A DNA stretch of 64,000 bases from Mycobacterium sp. DL99 (GTDB taxonomy: Bacteria > Actinomycetota > Actinomycetes > Mycobacteriales > Mycobacteriaceae): positions 3,233,806 to 3,297,805 of the forward strand of contig NZ_SJOM01000007.1 of NCBI RefSeq assembly GCF_004762045.1. The letters are read 5' to 3'. Below are positions 62,005 through 64,000 of the stretch, piece by piece. The notes below the pieces were generated by a model. The model had not been told where the DNA came from, did no database searches, and was given only the letters and a program-made list of their open reading frames with translations. The number at the start of each line of letters is the position of its first letter. The first letter of the stretch is position 1. A program made the position numbers and the translations under genes.

Positions 62005-63286
62005 TCGGGTACGCCAACCGGACAGGTTTCGCGATCTGCACCATCGTGCCGGATAGAATCGGCCATATGCGAATCACGTTCGTGGATCATGAAGGCGTCG
62101 AGACTCTGACGTGCCACGCAGTCGCCGGACTGCGCCGGGGAACGTGAGGACAGTTCGAGGCTACGCTGCCATACTCTTGACTCTTGGGTGTGAGTGATGC
62201 GATCGTTCTTCAGCAAACCGTGGATGCCTTCTTGGAAGGTAAGGATTCCGTTTCAACCGAGGCAAAGCAGCTGACGCCGCCGGCAACACCGTCACCTCAT
62301 CGGGCCCGCCTCATCGCCAGTTCGGCCAGCTACCCAACCTCGTCGCGCCCGACAACTTCGATGACCCGCTTCCAGAACCGGAAAACCCAGCGCAGGAAGG
62401 CAATTCCGCCACCTAAGTCTCCATCGGGTACATCCAGCCCCACACCACACAGTTACGTCACTGTGACGATTACGTCAGGCATCGCGGGACCTCGAACCCG
62501 TTGCGGGGACACATATCCGGCACACTCAGATAGTCGCGGACGATCCGAAACGCTCAGTCCGACACTGTCAGATCATCGCGGATTCAGCCGGGCGTCGCGG
62601 TGGCCGAGTGACCACCGCGACCTAGAAACACCGAACACGCTGCAACAACAGAACTTTCAGATGGTTCCGGAAAACAGGGCAGAATCGGATCACTCTCATG
62701 TTTTCCCGGATTACTCTCAACTAGTTCCGGATCGGACAGAAGTGACTCTTCGCCGCTGTCCACCGACGTCGGCCCCGTGTATCAAGCTGGTAACGGTGCG
62801 TGTTAGACGGGTGCGAGTTCCTGCATAGGGGAGGCCTACGCCGCTGGAGTCTGGCCAGCGATGGGCATGTTCGATCCGGCACGATCTAGCTAACTCGCGC
62901 TTAGCGATCGCGTTGTGCCTGACTCTGATGAGGTGTTCCAAGGTGACGCCGCCAAGCGGGCCGGCGATTTCCACTCTGACCTGGGCCGGACCGCTAGGTT
63001 CCTACCGCGTCGCACGTTCACACCTCGCACGTTGCGGCTTGCTCGCGCATCTGTCGCGCTGCGTGGCCGTGGTGGCCGGATATCTTGTTCCGCCCGAGTC
63101 ACCGCCCAGCCAAATAGGTACGCAGGAGGAATGACTAAGTAGCCAAAAGAAGGATGGGGCCAGATTGGAGTAGTGCCATACGCATACCATCCGTCATCTT
63201 CGCCGGAACGATTGTAGGCAGAGGTCGTCACAACCACGCTGATCCGTCAGTTACGACTTCGTCATCCACAGAATGGGGGTAGCTCG
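62005..63286. other. Long stretch without a supported gene; repeat cluster in the middle
   Basis: About 1.3 kb with no frame that has both a good start and protein-like sequence. Frames at 62184-62828 and 62890-63237 are low in complexity and cross the repeats. The repeat cluster at 62516-62723 lies here. The stretch may contain remains of a transposase, but none is recognisable. Confidence 0.5.
62516..62723 (-). repeat. Right cluster of inverted TGAGAGTG-type repeats
   Basis: Read on the minus strand, units are GTCCGCGACTATCTGAGTGT onward (62516-62541), TCCGCGATGATCTGACAGTG onward (62556-62582), ATGAGAGTGATCCGA (62685-62699) and TAGTTGAGAGTAATCCGGG (62705-62723), plus a weaker ATCTGAAAGT near 62655. 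All share the core (C/T)TGAGAGTG and CCGGA. They are inverted relative to the left cluster at 58243-58301. Confidence 0.6.
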
Positions 63287-64000
63287 ATGCCTAGGAAAAA
63301 AGACGGACCGCACAAGTCTGAGCCCGTCGTGGAATTGACCAGGGTCGGTCGACTGGTGGCGATAACTGCCACAGGGTCGATCCGCAGGGTCAAAACGACT
63401 GGACGCGCAGTGCCACTAGCGTCAGCACTAACTGTACTCAGCGAACTTGCCGCACGCGCCGACGGTGTCGGGCGGCCGGTCGTATCAAGCATTGCCAAGC
63501 GCGTCGAACGGAAAGATGCTTACTACGCCTGGCTGAACATGCATACGTCGCTCTCGTTGTCACTTCGCACGCTGTCGGCGGATAGGCGCGTCTTCGTGAT
63601 GTTCGAGATCCTTCGCCATGTGAGGCGTGAAGGCAACGCGGAAGGCGTCGAGCCCCTACTGGCATCTGCTCTCAACGCAGCGTGGCCGTATCTAGAGACA
63701 TCCAGAGTCAAGACGATGGTCGATATCGTCAAGCGTCACATTGATCAGTCCGCCTTCATAGACCGCCATGTTGTATCGGTCACGGATGCTTCCCTCGGAA
63801 CTTGGACGGCCCTCGCGCCAGGCGGCCTCAAGAAGATCGACCCAGCTCTGTGGATCGACGAATGGAGGCTCAAGCCAGCGAAGAACGGTCGATTCGGTCC
63901 TGGCGGATTCGGTGGTCCGGGTGGCTTCGGTGGTCCGGGTGGCTTCGGTGGTCCCGGTGGTGGCTGGGGCGGTCCGGGTGGCTTCGGTGGTCCCGGTGAT
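63287..64000 (+). CDS. Unrecognised protein with GGFGGP-repeat tail (partial at window end)
   Basis: From ATG 63287 (GGGGG ribosome site eight bases upstream) the frame is open for 238 codons to the window end. The first about 200 residues form a helical, basic domain (VELTRVGRLVAITATGSIRR, AYYAWLNMHTSLSLSLRTLS, SRVKTMVDIVKRHIDQSAFI). From about residue 204 the sequence becomes glycine-rich with GGFGGP units (18-base repeats at 63902-64000) that continue past the window. No family is recognised. Glycine/phenylalanine-rich tails often drive condensates or bind surfaces; that role is speculation. Confidence 0.6.
   Translation, partial: MPRKKDGPHKSEPVVELTRVGRLVAITATGSIRRVKTTGRAVPLASALTVLSELAARADGVGRPVVSSIAKRVERKDAYYAWLNMHTSLSLSLRTLSADRRVFVMFEILRHVRREGNAEGVEPLLASALNAAWPYLETSRVKTMVDIVKRHIDQSAFIDRHVVSVTDASLGTWTALAPGGLKKIDPALWIDEWRLKPAKNGRFGPGGFGGPGGFGGPGGFGGPGGGWGGPGGFGGPGD

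Larger units (their letters stand above)
58225..62735. mobile_element. Candidate non-autonomous mobile element with inverted repeat clusters and cargo genes
   Basis: Repeat units at 58243-58301 face inverted related units at 62516-62723. Between them are two pairs of genes, each a soluble protein followed by a membrane protein (58603-60304 and 60780-62004). No transposase gene is present inside, so the element would need enzymes from elsewhere or be a decayed transposon. Outer borders and target-site duplication cannot be fixed by eye; the coordinates given are the innermost defensible limits. Confidence 0.45.

Noticed and set aside
62184..62828. 214-codon frame in the long gap
   Set aside because: Ser/Thr/Arg-rich, crosses the inverted repeats, no ribosome site, and no protein-like hydrophobic pattern.
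1..64000. CRISPR arrays, rRNA genes and complete tRNA genes
   Set aside because: I looked for regularly spaced repeats and tRNA cloverleaf patterns and found none complete; only the short tRNA-Arg-like piece at 60408.

Overview
The window is high-GC actinobacterial chromosome, almost certainly from a mycobacterium of the fast-growing Mycolicibacterium type. The grounds are a MmcO-type lipoprotein multicopper oxidase, an L,D-transpeptidase, RipB/RipD-like NlpC/P60, DUF5994 and DUF6131 proteins, F420/deazaflavin-type enzymes, a Ser/Thr kinase, many TetR regulators, and frequent GTG starts with 4-base ATGA/GTGA overlaps. The species cannot be named from this sequence alone.

Layout. 1-4376: an ABC importer (permease tail and fused double ATPase) with an NtaA/SnaA/DszA-type flavin monooxygenase and an acyl-CoA-dehydrogenase-like partner, likely for scavenging an organosulfur or amine compound. 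4367-7077: a minus-strand Rieske oxygenase operon (Rieske alpha subunit, SnoaL-like protein, a frameshifted small gene, GtrA), with a divergent plus-strand set (unknown protein, TetR, EamA exporter, deazaflavin-type protein). 9584-13755: a complete spermidine/putrescine-type ABC importer. 14022-18932: MFS pump, NCS1 permease, an isopropylmalate/tartrate-type dehydrogenase and an epoxide hydrolase. 19341-24786: secreted and membrane proteins, a SnoaL protein beside the remains of a TetR gene, a C-C bond hydrolase, and an MFS pump with its CGNR regulator. 24950-31383: MprF-like protein, rhomboid-like protein, TrpB2 and an MgtA-type P-ATPase. 31415-38231: an envelope/copper cluster (L,D-transpeptidase, multicopper oxidase, BlaI and M56 peptidase, NlpC/P60), with TAC/GTA dyads before several of its genes that suggest a local BlaI regulon. 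38259-45978: lipid or xenobiotic catabolism genes under three TetR-type units, with a 132-base scar made from two gene ends. 46202-50002: DUF5994 paralogues, a YbdK ligase and small membrane proteins of stress-response type.

50355-64000 becomes progressively more accessory. It holds an orphan phage-type baseplate spike protein coupled to a 46-residue ORF, a proline-repeat lipoprotein, an apparent integrase fragment, a Ser/Thr kinase with an MviN-like C-terminal domain, and a hydrolase fragment. About 4.5 kb (58.2-62.7 kb) of unrecognised soluble and membrane protein genes is bracketed by inverted clusters of a related 17-26 base repeat. The window ends inside an unrecognised protein with a GGFGGP-repeat tail.

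The strongest candidates for something undescribed are the bracketed 58.2-62.7 kb cargo segment with its two soluble-plus-membrane gene pairs, the TAC/GTA-dyad envelope regulon, the collapsed gene-pair scar at 42.3 kb, and the orphan spike gene.
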